Origin: an uncultured bacterium
GTDB taxonomy: Bacteria > Verrucomicrobiota > Lentisphaeria > Victivallales > UBA1829
NCBI GenBank assembly: GCA_900548385.1
Contig: URKJ01000069.1
Span: forward strand, 1-12,559
Direction: 5' to 3'
Length of the DNA stretch: 12,559 bases
Below are positions 1 through 5,884 of the stretch, piece by piece. Under the pieces are notes generated by a model. That model worked only from the letters and a program-made list of their open reading frames with translations, did no database searches and had not been told where the DNA came from. Each line of letters begins with the position of its first letter. The stretch's first letter is position 1. The translations under genes were made by a program, and so were the position numbers.

Positions 1-48
1 CGAGATGTAGCTCCGTCTCGTGGGCTCGGAGATGTGTATAAGAGACAG
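1..48 (+). other. Illumina Nextera i7 adapter left on the contig end
   Basis: These bases are synthetic. Positions 1-6 (CGAGAT) match the end of the P7 primer. Positions 7-14 (GTAGCTCC) sit exactly where the 8-base i7 index belongs; its reverse complement GGAGCTAC is, from memory, Nextera XT index N718. Positions 15-29 are the read-2 adapter GTCTCGTGGGCTCGG, and 30-48 are the Tn5 mosaic end AGATGTGTATAAGAGACAG. The bases are contiguous and in the exact order of the commercial adapter. Genomic sequence therefore starts at 49, and any open frame or match in 1-48 is an artefact. The mosaic end is not evidence of a resident Tn5 element. Confidence 0.98.
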
Positions 49-142
49 GAGTGGATCGTCCTGCCGCGGCGGTTTCGGCTGCTGCTGCGAGTCCTGCCGC
101 TCCGGCTCCGACGACCGCGATGTCGTATTCTTCCGTTTTCAT
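49..142 (-). CDS. FAD/NAD-dependent oxidoreductase, N-terminal fragment cut by the contig end
   Basis: An ATG at 142-140 on the minus strand opens a frame that stays open to the adapter at 48, giving 31 codons. The peptide begins MKTEEYDIAVVGAGAAGLAA, a hydrophobic beta strand followed by the dinucleotide-binding glycine motif GAGAAG (GxGxxG, residues 12-17). That is the start of a Rossmann FAD- or NAD(P)H-binding fold. The start lies in an ATGA overlap with the stop of the upstream oxidoreductase, and a good Shine-Dalgarno sequence (GGAGGTG, about 148-154) lies upstream, so translational coupling is likely. Known operons of GlpA-like oxidoreductases with a BFD domain often continue with a pyridine-nucleotide-disulfide-type FAD protein, so I infer that kind of partner. 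Only the first strand and helix are visible, so the exact family is unknown. Confidence 0.85.
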
Positions 143-1587
143 GCTTTCACCTCCAGTTCTCCGAGTTTTCCGGCAAGGAGTCTGCTGGCTCCGCCGCGTT
201 TTGTCAGTTCCTCCATCGGGATTCCGCTTTCCCTGCTGATGATTTTCATGATTTTTGCGGAACAGAAGCCGCCCTGACAGCGTCCCATGCCGGCACGGGT
301 ATAGAATTTCACGCCGTCCACGGTTGTATGTCCCTTGCGGACGGCTTCCACGATTTCCGCTTCGGATATTTTTTCACAGCGGCAGATGATGTGCGTCCAA
401 GCCGGATCCTGCCGGTGAAGCGCTTCGAGCGTTTCCGGCGATTCGGATCGCGCTTCATGGCGCGGGGAGAGGTCGTATTGAATCGTCTGCTTTTCAATAA
501 GAGTCAACCCGGCGGCTTTCAGCAGGTCTTTGACATATTCGCCGATTGCGGGCGACGCGGTCAGTCCGGGAGACTGAATGCCCGCCACCTGAATGAACGC
601 CGGAACTTTTGACGAGGGCGCGATGTAGAAATCTTCGCTGTCGAGCACGGGACGGAGCCCCGCAAACGAGGTGATGATGTCGCGCGGGCTGACGCCCTCC
701 ACCATGTTGCGGACGAGTCCGAGAATGCGCTGGAGATGATCGGACGTCGTGGCGGAATCTTCCTTGTCGTCGACGGGATCGGCGGTCGGACCGATCATTG
801 TCGTTCCCTCGGCGGTCGGGATTACGAGCACGCCTTTGGAATGCTTCGAGGGAACGGGGAAAATCACATGTTCGGGGCGTCCTCTGCTGGAACGGTCGAG
901 CAGATATTCTTCCCCTTTGCGCGGATGAATTTTAAACTCTTCCGCCCCGCATGACCGTGACACTTCGTCGGCGTAGAGTCCGGCGGCGTTGACCAGATAG
1001 CGCGCCGCAATCGTTCCGCCGTCGGCGGAGGAGAGTTCCCAGTGATCGCCGTTGTAAGTTCCGCGCACCGCTTTCCAGCTGCATTGCAGGTTCACGCCGT
1101 TGCGAACCGCCGATTCCACCAGTGAAAAGACATAGCGGTACGGCTCAATCGTTCCCCCGCCGGGAGCGAAAAATCCTCCGACGACCTCTTTGCTGAGTTT
1201 CGGCTCCAGCCGCAGCATGCGGTCGCGTCCGCACATTTCAAGCGTGCGGACCCCGTTTGCGATTCCCTGTTCATACAGTTTGCGGACCACGGACATTTCG
1301 TCCTCGCTGAATGCGGCGACCAGGATTCCGCTTCGTTTGAACGGAAAACCGAGTTCGTGCTGAAGTTTTTCAAACATCAGGTTGCCGCGGATTTCCAGTT
1401 TTGCCTTCAGCGTGGAGACCGGATGGTGGAACCCGCCGTGGATGATCCCGGAATTGGCTTTGGAAACTCCGAATCCGACATCCGCCTCCCGTTCGATCAG
1501 GACCGTTTTCAGCTCGTAGTGTGACAGTTGCCATGCGGTGGCGGCGCCTGAAACCCCCGCACCGATAATTGCGACGTCATAAATCAT
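139..1587 (-). CDS. GlpA/LhgO-like FAD-dependent oxidoreductase with C-terminal BFD-like [2Fe-2S] domain
   Basis: A 482-residue protein of the DAO (D-amino-acid oxidase-like) FAD superfamily. The FAD-binding GAGVSG motif is at residues 9-14, with an acidic residue ending the second strand (E32). A SKANSGIIHGG segment at 42-52 resembles the substrate and flavin region of glycerol-3-phosphate dehydrogenases and 2-hydroxyglutarate oxidases. The C-terminal part, from about residue 400, has four cysteines, CxC at 402/404 and Cx4C at 437/442, the pattern of the bacterioferritin-associated ferredoxin-like [2Fe-2S] domain. Related proteins oxidise sn-glycerol 3-phosphate or 2-hydroxy acids; the substrate here cannot be read from sequence. 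E. coli GlpA is longer (about 540 residues). No signal peptide is seen, so it is cytoplasmic or membrane-peripheral. It overlaps the HAD gene upstream and the next oxidoreductase downstream by ATGA, so all three should be co-translated. Confidence 0.88.
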   Translation of the reverse strand: MIYDVAIIGAGVSGAATAWQLSHYELKTVLIEREADVGFGVSKANSGIIHGGFHHPVSTLKAKLEIRGNLMFEKLQHELGFPFKRSGILVAAFSEDEMSVVRKLYEQGIANGVRTLEMCGRDRMLRLEPKLSKEVVGGFFAPGGGTIEPYRYVFSLVESAVRNGVNLQCSWKAVRGTYNGDHWELSSADGGTIAARYLVNAAGLYADEVSRSCGAEEFKIHPRKGEEYLLDRSSRGRPEHVIFPVPSKHSKGVLVIPTAEGTTMIGPTADPVDDKEDSATTSDHLQRILGLVRNMVEGVSPRDIITSFAGLRPVLDSEDFYIAPSSKVPAFIQVAGIQSPGLTASPAIGEYVKDLLKAAGLTLIEKQTIQYDLSPRHEARSESPETLEALHRQDPAWTHIICRCEKISEAEIVEAVRKGHTTVDGVKFYTRAGMGRCQGGFCSAKIMKIISRESGIPMEELTKRGGASRLLAGKLGELEVKA

Positions 1588-2387
1588 ATATCATTCTCCA
1601 TTTGAGTCCAGATTTGCTGCAGTTCCCCCAGATTTCCGACCGCGAGATCCGGCGTCACGCCGTCGGGCGGAACAAGGTCCGCGCCGGGAGTGACGATGTG
1701 ACAGGTCAATGCTCCGGCGTTTTGACCGAGCGCGATGTCGGTTGCAAGGCGGTCCCCGATCATCAGGGCCTGTTCCACCGGCGTGTTTCTGCGTGCGGCG
1801 GCTTCGCGGAGCATTCCCGGATCCGGCTTTCCGAGCACCTTGATCCGGACGTTCGCGGCGCGTTCCAGACACGCCGTGACCGCTCCGCAGTCCACCAGCC
1901 AGGTTTTACGGTCGGTCGGACAGTACACGTCGGGATGAGTGGCGAATCCCGGAATGCCGTTCCGCAGAAACCACGCGGCGCGGCACAGTTTTTCATACGT
2001 CAGAGTCCGGTCGAATCCGATGATTACCGCCTGCGGCGTTTCGCCATCGATCCGGTATCCCGCCGCGGCGAACGCTTTTTCCATGCACGGCATGCCGAAC
2101 GGATGAATCCGCCGTATCTCCGGATGGTTCCGGCTCAGATAGTCGATTGCGTAATCGGTGGAAATGTAAAAATTCTCCGGTCCGGTGCTGATCCCGAAAC
2201 CGGCGAGCCGCGCAATGTACTCTTCCGGACCGTAGGAGGAGTTGTTGGAAAGAAAGGTGTATCCGATGCCGCGGCGTTTCAGAAAATCAAGAAACGGGAT
2301 CGTTGTCGGAAACAGTTCGCTTCCGTGATAGATCGTCCCGTCCATGTCAAGAAACACATGGCGGATCGAAGATAGACGGTTGTGCAT
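1584..2387 (-). CDS. HAD-superfamily subfamily IIA phosphatase (NagD/phosphoglycolate-phosphatase-like)
   Basis: A 267-residue hydrolase. The HAD motifs are in order: DMDGT at 14-18 (nucleophile D14, acid/base D16), LSNNS with S47, GKPDP with K187, and IGDRLATD with D212 and D217. The cap between motifs II and III is the large C2 type of subfamily IIA, whose members dephosphorylate small metabolites such as 2-phosphoglycolate, glycerol 3-phosphate, nucleotides or sugar phosphates. I chose the ATG at 2387 because AAGGAG lies 6 bases upstream; an ATG 14 codons earlier has no ribosome site and would run through the promoter. It is the first gene of the minus-strand operon and its stop overlaps the next start (ATGA). 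Next to a GlpA-like enzyme, a polyol-phosphate or hydroxy-acid substrate, or a metabolite-repair role, is plausible but unproven. Confidence 0.9.
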   Translation of the reverse strand: MHNRLSSIRHVFLDMDGTIYHGSELFPTTIPFLDFLKRRGIGYTFLSNNSSYGPEEYIARLAGFGISTGPENFYISTDYAIDYLSRNHPEIRRIHPFGMPCMEKAFAAAGYRIDGETPQAVIIGFDRTLTYEKLCRAAWFLRNGIPGFATHPDVYCPTDRKTWLVDCGAVTACLERAANVRIKVLGKPDPGMLREAAARRNTPVEQALMIGDRLATDIALGQNAGALTCHIVTPGADLVPPDGVTPDLAVGNLGELQQIWTQMENDI

Positions 2388-2396
2388 GAAATCTCC

Positions 2397-2417
2397 TTGT
2401 TTACTGATTTGTTTACT
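2397..2417 (-). repeat. Tandem 9-bp direct repeat in the leader of the HAD operon
   Basis: TTGTTTACT occurs at 2397-2405 and again at 2409-2417, so the copies are offset by 12 bp. On the transcribed strand this is AGTAAACAA twice, lying between the -10 hexamer and the Shine-Dalgarno sequence of the HAD gene. The position suits a repressor operator, but there is no independent support. Confidence 0.45.
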
Positions 2418-2445
2418 AATATAAAACAAAAAAATATAATTGCAA
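2418..2445 (-). promoter_or_regulatory. Predicted sigma-70 promoter of the HAD/oxidoreductase operon
   Basis: Read on the minus strand, TTGCAA (2445-2440) and TATATT (2423-2418) are separated by 16 bp. Transcription would start near 2411, about 24 bases before the HAD ATG, inside the direct repeat. The hexamer pair and spacing equal those proposed for the araC-type gene at 5791-5818. Confidence 0.6.
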
Positions 2446-2496
2446 GAGGATCAGACGAAAAAAGTGGAAAATCACCGTGAAAACAGTTTTTTACCG

Positions 2497-2524
2497 TTGT
2501 CTTTTCGATGGTGAATGCTAAATT
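2497..2524 (+). promoter_or_regulatory. Predicted promoter of the GH28-like gene
   Basis: TTGTCT (2497-2502) and TAAATT (2519-2524) are separated by 16 bp, in an AT-rich stretch 25 bases before the ATG. AGGAG at 2537-2541, 7 bases before the start, is the ribosome site. The -35 regions of this promoter and the divergent operon promoter are about 50 bp apart, so one regulator could affect both. Confidence 0.5.
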
Positions 2525-2548
2525 ATTCAAAAATTCAGGAGATGAAGA

Positions 2549-3862
2549 ATGATTTATGATCCACGGGATTTTGACGCTGTCGGGGACGGCGTGCAAAATG
2601 ATACCGCCGCCATTCAGAAAACGCTGGATACCTGTGCCGCCGGCGGTGGTGGAACGGTTCGCTTTTCCAACGGAGTTTTCCGGACGGGTACGCTGAAGCT
2701 TGGTAGCGGAACGACGCTCTACATCTGCGAAAATGCGGAGATTCGTGCTTCAACGGATTTGGGGGATTATGCGGATGACATAGTCGGCTGTATCGAAAAC
2801 CCTCCGTTTGATCGCTGTTTGATTTATGCGGAAGGAAAGCGCGGATTGTGTATCCGCGGCAGAGGGTGCATCAATGGCTGCGGCGGCCCGGAAACGTTTC
2901 CGCACATTCTTCCCGGCGGCGAAAAGGGACAGCGTCCCATGCTGATCCGTTTTGTCGACTGTTCCCGCATTGAATTTGAAGACGTACTGTTGAAAGATGC
3001 CGCTTCCTGGTGCTGCAACATCGTCAACGGTTCGGATATCCGGATGCGCGGTGTGAGGATCGACAGCGACCGGATCGGCAATACCGACGGGTTTGATTTC
3101 GACAGCTGCCGTCAAGTTCTCGTGGAGCACTGCGAGCTGAAAACGGGAGATGACGCTATTTGTCTGAAAAGTTCGCGTCCCGAACCCTGTCGGGACTTCG
3201 AGATCTGCAACTGCACGGTCAGCAGCAGAACTGCCGCGCTGAAGCTCGGCACGGCATCCCGCTCCGGTTTCCGGAACGTCCGTCTGCATGACTGCCGTTT
3301 TCATCATTGCGAAATGGGGGCGGTCAAACTGCTTTGCGTCGATGGCGGAATTTTGGAGGATGTGGAGATTTCCGATGTTGTGATGGAGCAGGTGGAAGGA
3401 CCGATTTTCATCCGTCTCGGTACGCGCAACATGGATTTCAGCAAACAGAGCTGCATGGTTTATGACGCCGTTCCGGGGCAGACGGAGGGGTTGGGCCGTC
3501 CGGGCGGGGAATTGTGCCGTGTCAAGGTTCGCAACATTGATGCGGACTGTGTCTGTGCCGCGGCGGACCGTTCCGGTATTCTGGTTACGGGCGTTCCCGG
3601 TTTTCTTATCCGGGATGTTGTCTTGGAGAATATCCGCATCCGCTTTCCCGGCGGCGGAACGGAAAACGATGCTGTCCGCGTTCCGGCGGAGGATCCTGCG
3701 CGTTATCCGGAACAGTTCCTGTTCGGTGTCCTTCCGGCGTATGGACTCTATGCCCGGCATGTTGACGGCTTGCGTTTAAAAAACGTTCATTTTGAGCTTG
3801 CAAAACCGGATCGGCGTCCGTCCGTTCTTCTGGCGGATGTCTCCGGTTTTGAAGAGAGCTGA
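2549..3862 (+). CDS. Glycoside hydrolase family 28-like protein (polygalacturonase fold), apparently cytoplasmic
   Basis: A 437-residue right-handed beta-helix protein. It opens with a pectate-lyase-superfamily N-terminus (DFDAVGDGVQNDTAAIQ, 7-23), giving no room for a signal peptide, which points to the cytoplasm. GH28 landmarks are NTDG at 178-181 (D180) and GDD at 200-202 (D201, D202). The third motif, normally GHG, is replaced by an SSRTAALKLGT stretch (225-235) without histidine; GAVK at 257-260 sits where RIK is expected. Known GH28 enzymes hydrolyse galacturonans or related pectic chains. The changed active site suggests another substrate, perhaps oligosaccharides taken up from pectin. 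There are 23 cysteines (about 5 percent), which fits a reducing compartment. It has its own promoter and ribosome site, and its stop is 14 bp from the convergent rnhC stop. The family is solid; the substrate is unknown. Confidence 0.85.
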   Translation: MIYDPRDFDAVGDGVQNDTAAIQKTLDTCAAGGGGTVRFSNGVFRTGTLKLGSGTTLYICENAEIRASTDLGDYADDIVGCIENPPFDRCLIYAEGKRGLCIRGRGCINGCGGPETFPHILPGGEKGQRPMLIRFVDCSRIEFEDVLLKDAASWCCNIVNGSDIRMRGVRIDSDRIGNTDGFDFDSCRQVLVEHCELKTGDDAICLKSSRPEPCRDFEICNCTVSSRTAALKLGTASRSGFRNVRLHDCRFHHCEMGAVKLLCVDGGILEDVEISDVVMEQVEGPIFIRLGTRNMDFSKQSCMVYDAVPGQTEGLGRPGGELCRVKVRNIDADCVCAAADRSGILVTGVPGFLIRDVVLENIRIRFPGGGTENDAVRVPAEDPARYPEQFLFGVLPAYGLYARHVDGLRLKNVHFELAKPDRRPSVLLADVSGFEES

Positions 3863-3876
3863 ACGGCTTGTTCCTT

Positions 3877-4821
3877 TCAGGAGTGTTTGTGCCATTCGAT
3901 TTTCGGGGGCGGGGGCAGACCGAGGGCTTTGTACGAGTTGCGGAAGTGCATTTTGGCGAACCGGGACAGCAGTTCGCGTCCGCCTTTCGCCGCCAGCTCC
4001 GCCGCGCAGAGATCGACCTGTTCTCCCGCGCCTTTCGGCAGTTTTATTCCCGCCTGAGTGCCGAGGTCTTCAAGACGTTTCAGGAAAGCCGCCCGCGCGA
4101 GGACCGACGCCGCCGCGACCGCCATGTCGCTTTCCGCTTTGGTGCGCTGGATCAGATTGATCTGCCGTCCTTTTTCCTTCAGTGCGGAGAGGATCAGCCG
4201 CTCGTCTCCGAATTTGTCGGCGATCGCCTCTCTGCATTCGGGAACTTTTTCCAGCAGGTTTTCCAATGCGCGGGCGTGCCCCCATGCGAGCAGATGGTTC
4301 AGCGAACGGAAATTGGAATACATCCGGTTGTAGGCCTCCGGGCCGATGGAGACGAACCCGACGTTTCCGCGGAGTATCTGCATCGCGTCCGTGGCGATCT
4401 TGCGGAGCTGGGCGTCGCTTTTGATGAGTTTGCAGTCCCGTACCCCGGCGTCTCCGAGGGACAGTTCCATTCCTTTCTCCAGATAGACCGCCGCCACGAC
4501 GAGCGGACCGAAGAAATCCCCTTTTCCGCTCTCGTCCATTCCGGCATGAGGGATGAACTCCTGCTGTTTTTCCTGAAACGCAAGGTCTTTCAACACCTCC
4601 GGTTCCAGGATGAAATCGACGAACTCCTGCGCTTCCCCGCCCTGTATCACCAGTTTTCCGCTGGTATAAAGGACGACGTTGGTCTTGTTCTTCGTTGCTT
4701 TGAATACGGAATAGGGCAGGGGGCTGAATTCCCAGCAGCGGGCTTCCAGCGCTTTCCGCAGTACCGGATGAAGCTCCGGCGGAAGCAGTTTCACAATACA
4801 GTTTTTTTTCGTTTCGGGCAT
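3877..4821 (-). CDS. rnhC: Ribonuclease HIII
   Basis: A 314-residue enzyme that degrades the RNA strand of RNA-DNA hybrids, for example at R-loops and misincorporated ribonucleotides. The N-terminal 80 or so residues form the TBP-like substrate-binding domain typical of HIII. The catalytic domain starts with the signature DESGKGDFFGPLVVA at 96-110. The four acidic catalytic residues can be placed at D96, E97, D202 and D232, essentially the numbering of Bacillus stearothermophilus RNase HIII, and SDMAVAAASVLAR (231-243) is the second signature. Length is normal for the family. The ATG at 4821 follows AAGGA at a good distance. It lies 41 bp downstream of the AraC-type gene on the same strand but appears to have its own promoter at 4846-4874. 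RNase HIII in a bacterium that also has lipid A genes fits the PVC group. Confidence 0.95.
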   Translation of the reverse strand: MPETKKNCIVKLLPPELHPVLRKALEARCWEFSPLPYSVFKATKNKTNVVLYTSGKLVIQGGEAQEFVDFILEPEVLKDLAFQEKQQEFIPHAGMDESGKGDFFGPLVVAAVYLEKGMELSLGDAGVRDCKLIKSDAQLRKIATDAMQILRGNVGFVSIGPEAYNRMYSNFRSLNHLLAWGHARALENLLEKVPECREAIADKFGDERLILSALKEKGRQINLIQRTKAESDMAVAAASVLARAAFLKRLEDLGTQAGIKLPKGAGEQVDLCAAELAAKGGRELLSRFAKMHFRNSYKALGLPPPPKIEWHKHS

Positions 4822-4841
4822 GGAGTATTCCTTGGTTGACG

Positions 4842-4861
4842 CGGGAATATAACGGTTCCCG
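4842..4861. repeat. 6-bp inverted repeat overlapping the rnhC promoter
   Basis: CGGGAA (4842-4847) and TTCCCG (4856-4861) are perfect inverted arms around an 8-base loop. The repeat covers the -10 and part of the spacer of the predicted rnhC promoter. As RNA on the minus strand it lies just after the AraC stop but has no U-run behind it, so it could be an operator or a weak terminator. Confidence 0.45.
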
Positions 4862-4874
4862 GTTATTTTTTCAA
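4846..4874 (-). promoter_or_regulatory. Predicted promoter of rnhC
   Basis: On the minus strand TTGAAA (4874-4869) and TATATT (4851-4846) are separated by 17 bp, a near-consensus sigma-70 pair. The -35 lies inside the last codons of the AraC-type gene. The start would be near 4839, leaving a leader of roughly 18 bases. Confidence 0.6.
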
Positions 4875-5723
4875 GTGCTCCAGACGGTATTTTCCCGGAG
4901 AAAGGCCGGTCGCTTTCCGGAATTGCCGGATGAAATAAACGTCGTCATTCCAGCCGCACTCTTCCGCAACGGCTTTTACCGGAAGCGTGGTCCGGGTCAG
5001 CATGTACCGTGCCTTTTCCAGACGGCATTTCAGCAGGTGGTCTTGAAAGGTTCCTCCCGTGCGGGAACGGAACAGCTGGGAAAGATAACCGGGATTGATG
5101 CCGAGGTAGCGGGCGGTGTCTTCCCGTGTGATCGGTTCCGAAAAATGATTTTCCACAAAGCTGAGAACGGACTCGAAGGTCCGGGCTGCTTTTCCGGAAT
5201 GGGGAATTTCCTTTGCCATTTCCATGCGCGCAAGATGCAGAAGCAGCCGGACGAATGCGACATTCAGTTCCGTTTCCGCCGGCTGTTTCAGGTGTAGAAA
5301 GGCGTTGAATACACTTTGGAACGAGTCGGAAAGCGCGGAGGTGTGATACCAATCGCACTCCGGCCATTTGCCGTCGATTGCCGGATCGCCTGCAACATGA
5401 TAGTGCACCAGACGCAGATAGCTCCCGCGCGGAACCAGACAGAACAGCTCCTGCTTCGTGGTAAAAGAGGCATATTCCCACGCATGTCTGGGGATCAGAT
5501 AACAGTCTCCGGGTTGAAGACGGACTGTCCGCAGTTCCCCGTTGAGCGGCATCGGTTCGTTTTTGGCACCGTCCAGCAGGATCAGCAGCCGGCTGCTGCC
5601 GGAAAAAAAGAAATGCTGGTCCGGCGGTGCTGCTTTCCCGTCGGGAAAATAAAAACGGCGGAAACGGAAATCCGTCAGCAGACGGGAAACGGTCTGTTTC
5701 AGTTTTTCTTTCATGGCTGGCAT
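4863..5723 (-). CDS. AraC-family transcriptional regulator
   Basis: A 286-residue regulator. The N-terminal part (about 20-110) looks like the cupin sensor domain of AraC proteins, with a PGDCYLIPRHAWEY turn at 71-84. The C-terminal 100 residues carry two helix-turn-helix units: TREDTARYLGINPGYLSQLF at 199-218, and about 247-270 (VKAVAEECGWNDDVYFIRQF), ending in the family signature GLSPGKYR at 273-280. It is divergent from the sialidase-like gene, and the two promoters overlap, so this gene is the likely target and probable partner of that regulator. The effector is probably a sugar, by family habit. No clear Shine-Dalgarno sequence precedes the ATG at 5723 or the alternative at 5714 (AGGA is about 17 bases away), suggesting weak translation. 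The stop is 41 bp before rnhC. Confidence 0.92.
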   Translation of the reverse strand: MPAMKEKLKQTVSRLLTDFRFRRFYFPDGKAAPPDQHFFFSGSSRLLILLDGAKNEPMPLNGELRTVRLQPGDCYLIPRHAWEYASFTTKQELFCLVPRGSYLRLVHYHVAGDPAIDGKWPECDWYHTSALSDSFQSVFNAFLHLKQPAETELNVAFVRLLLHLARMEMAKEIPHSGKAARTFESVLSFVENHFSEPITREDTARYLGINPGYLSQLFRSRTGGTFQDHLLKCRLEKARYMLTRTTLPVKAVAEECGWNDDVYFIRQFRKATGLSPGKYRLEHLKK

Positions 5724-5764
5724 TGAAATCTAATATTTGTCCTGTTAATCTGTTCTTCTTCCTG

Positions 5765-5793
5765 TTGCGGATTTTCTGCTTTCCGGTTATAAT
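5765..5793 (+). promoter_or_regulatory. Predicted promoter of the sialidase-like gene
   Basis: TTGCGG (5765-5770), a 17-bp spacer and a perfect TATAAT (5788-5793). Transcription would begin near 5800, giving an untranslated leader of about 85 bases that contains two inverted repeats. Confidence 0.7.
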
Positions 5794-5818
5794 ATAGAAT
5801 ATAAATCTTGTTTTGCAA
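5791..5818 (-). promoter_or_regulatory. Predicted promoter of the araC-type gene, face to face with the previous one
   Basis: On the minus strand TTGCAA (5818-5813) and TATATT (5796-5791) are 16 bp apart. The two opposing -10 hexamers share 5791-5793, so two polymerases cannot occupy both promoters at once. The -35 lies in the right half of the 5805-5821 inverted repeat. Confidence 0.6.
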
Positions 5819-5821
5819 GAT
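5805..5821. repeat. 6-bp inverted repeat overlapping the regulator's -35
   Basis: ATCTTG (5805-5810) and CAAGAT (5816-5821) flank a 5-base loop. It covers the expected start region of the plus-strand transcript and the -35 of the minus-strand promoter, so a protein bound here could affect both genes. Confidence 0.5.
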
Positions 5822-5857
5822 ATTGCTTCGGCAATTAAAGGAGTTGCCGAAGCAATA
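5821..5857. repeat. Perfect 14-bp inverted repeat in the leader of the sialidase-like gene
   Basis: TATTGCTTCGGCAA (5821-5834) is followed after 9 bases by its exact reverse complement (5844-5857). Each arm is itself a small palindrome, TTGC-TTCG-GCAA and TTGC-CGAA-GCAA, and the two 12-bp sites have centres 21 bp apart, two DNA turns. As DNA this looks like a tandem operator. As RNA it can form one long hairpin or two small ones, the first with a UUCG tetraloop closed by C-G. There is no U-run after it on either strand, so it is not a standard terminator. Confidence 0.75.
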
Positions 5858-5884
5858 AAAAAACAAATAAAGCAGGGGTGCTGT

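Noticed and set aside
30..48. Tn5 mosaic end suggesting a transposon
   Set aside because: It is flanked by the P7 tail, index and read-2 adapter in exact library order, so it comes from library preparation.
34..612. Plus-strand open frame of 192 codons at the contig start
   Set aside because: It begins inside the adapter and lies antisense to the well-supported FAD oxidoreductase, with no recognisable protein features.
2750..3760. Minus-strand open frame opposite the GH28-like gene
   Set aside because: The plus-strand frame has clear family motifs and a ribosome site; the antisense frame has neither.
3863..3876. Bidirectional terminator between the convergent GH28-like and rnhC genes
   Set aside because: Only a 4-bp GAAC/GTTC stem is visible and there is no T-run; the gap is 14 bp.
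3868..4839. Plus-strand open frame opposite rnhC
   Set aside because: It is an antisense shadow; RNase HIII motifs and all four catalytic acids are on the minus strand.
5821..5857. Inverted repeat as a rho-independent terminator
   Set aside because: On the plus strand it is followed by A residues, and on the minus strand the T-run precedes the stem, so neither direction fits.
5813..5884. 24-residue N-terminal extension of the sialidase-like protein starting at TTG 5813
   Set aside because: It runs through the perfect inverted repeat and has no ribosome site, while the ATG at 5885 has AGGGGTG upstream.
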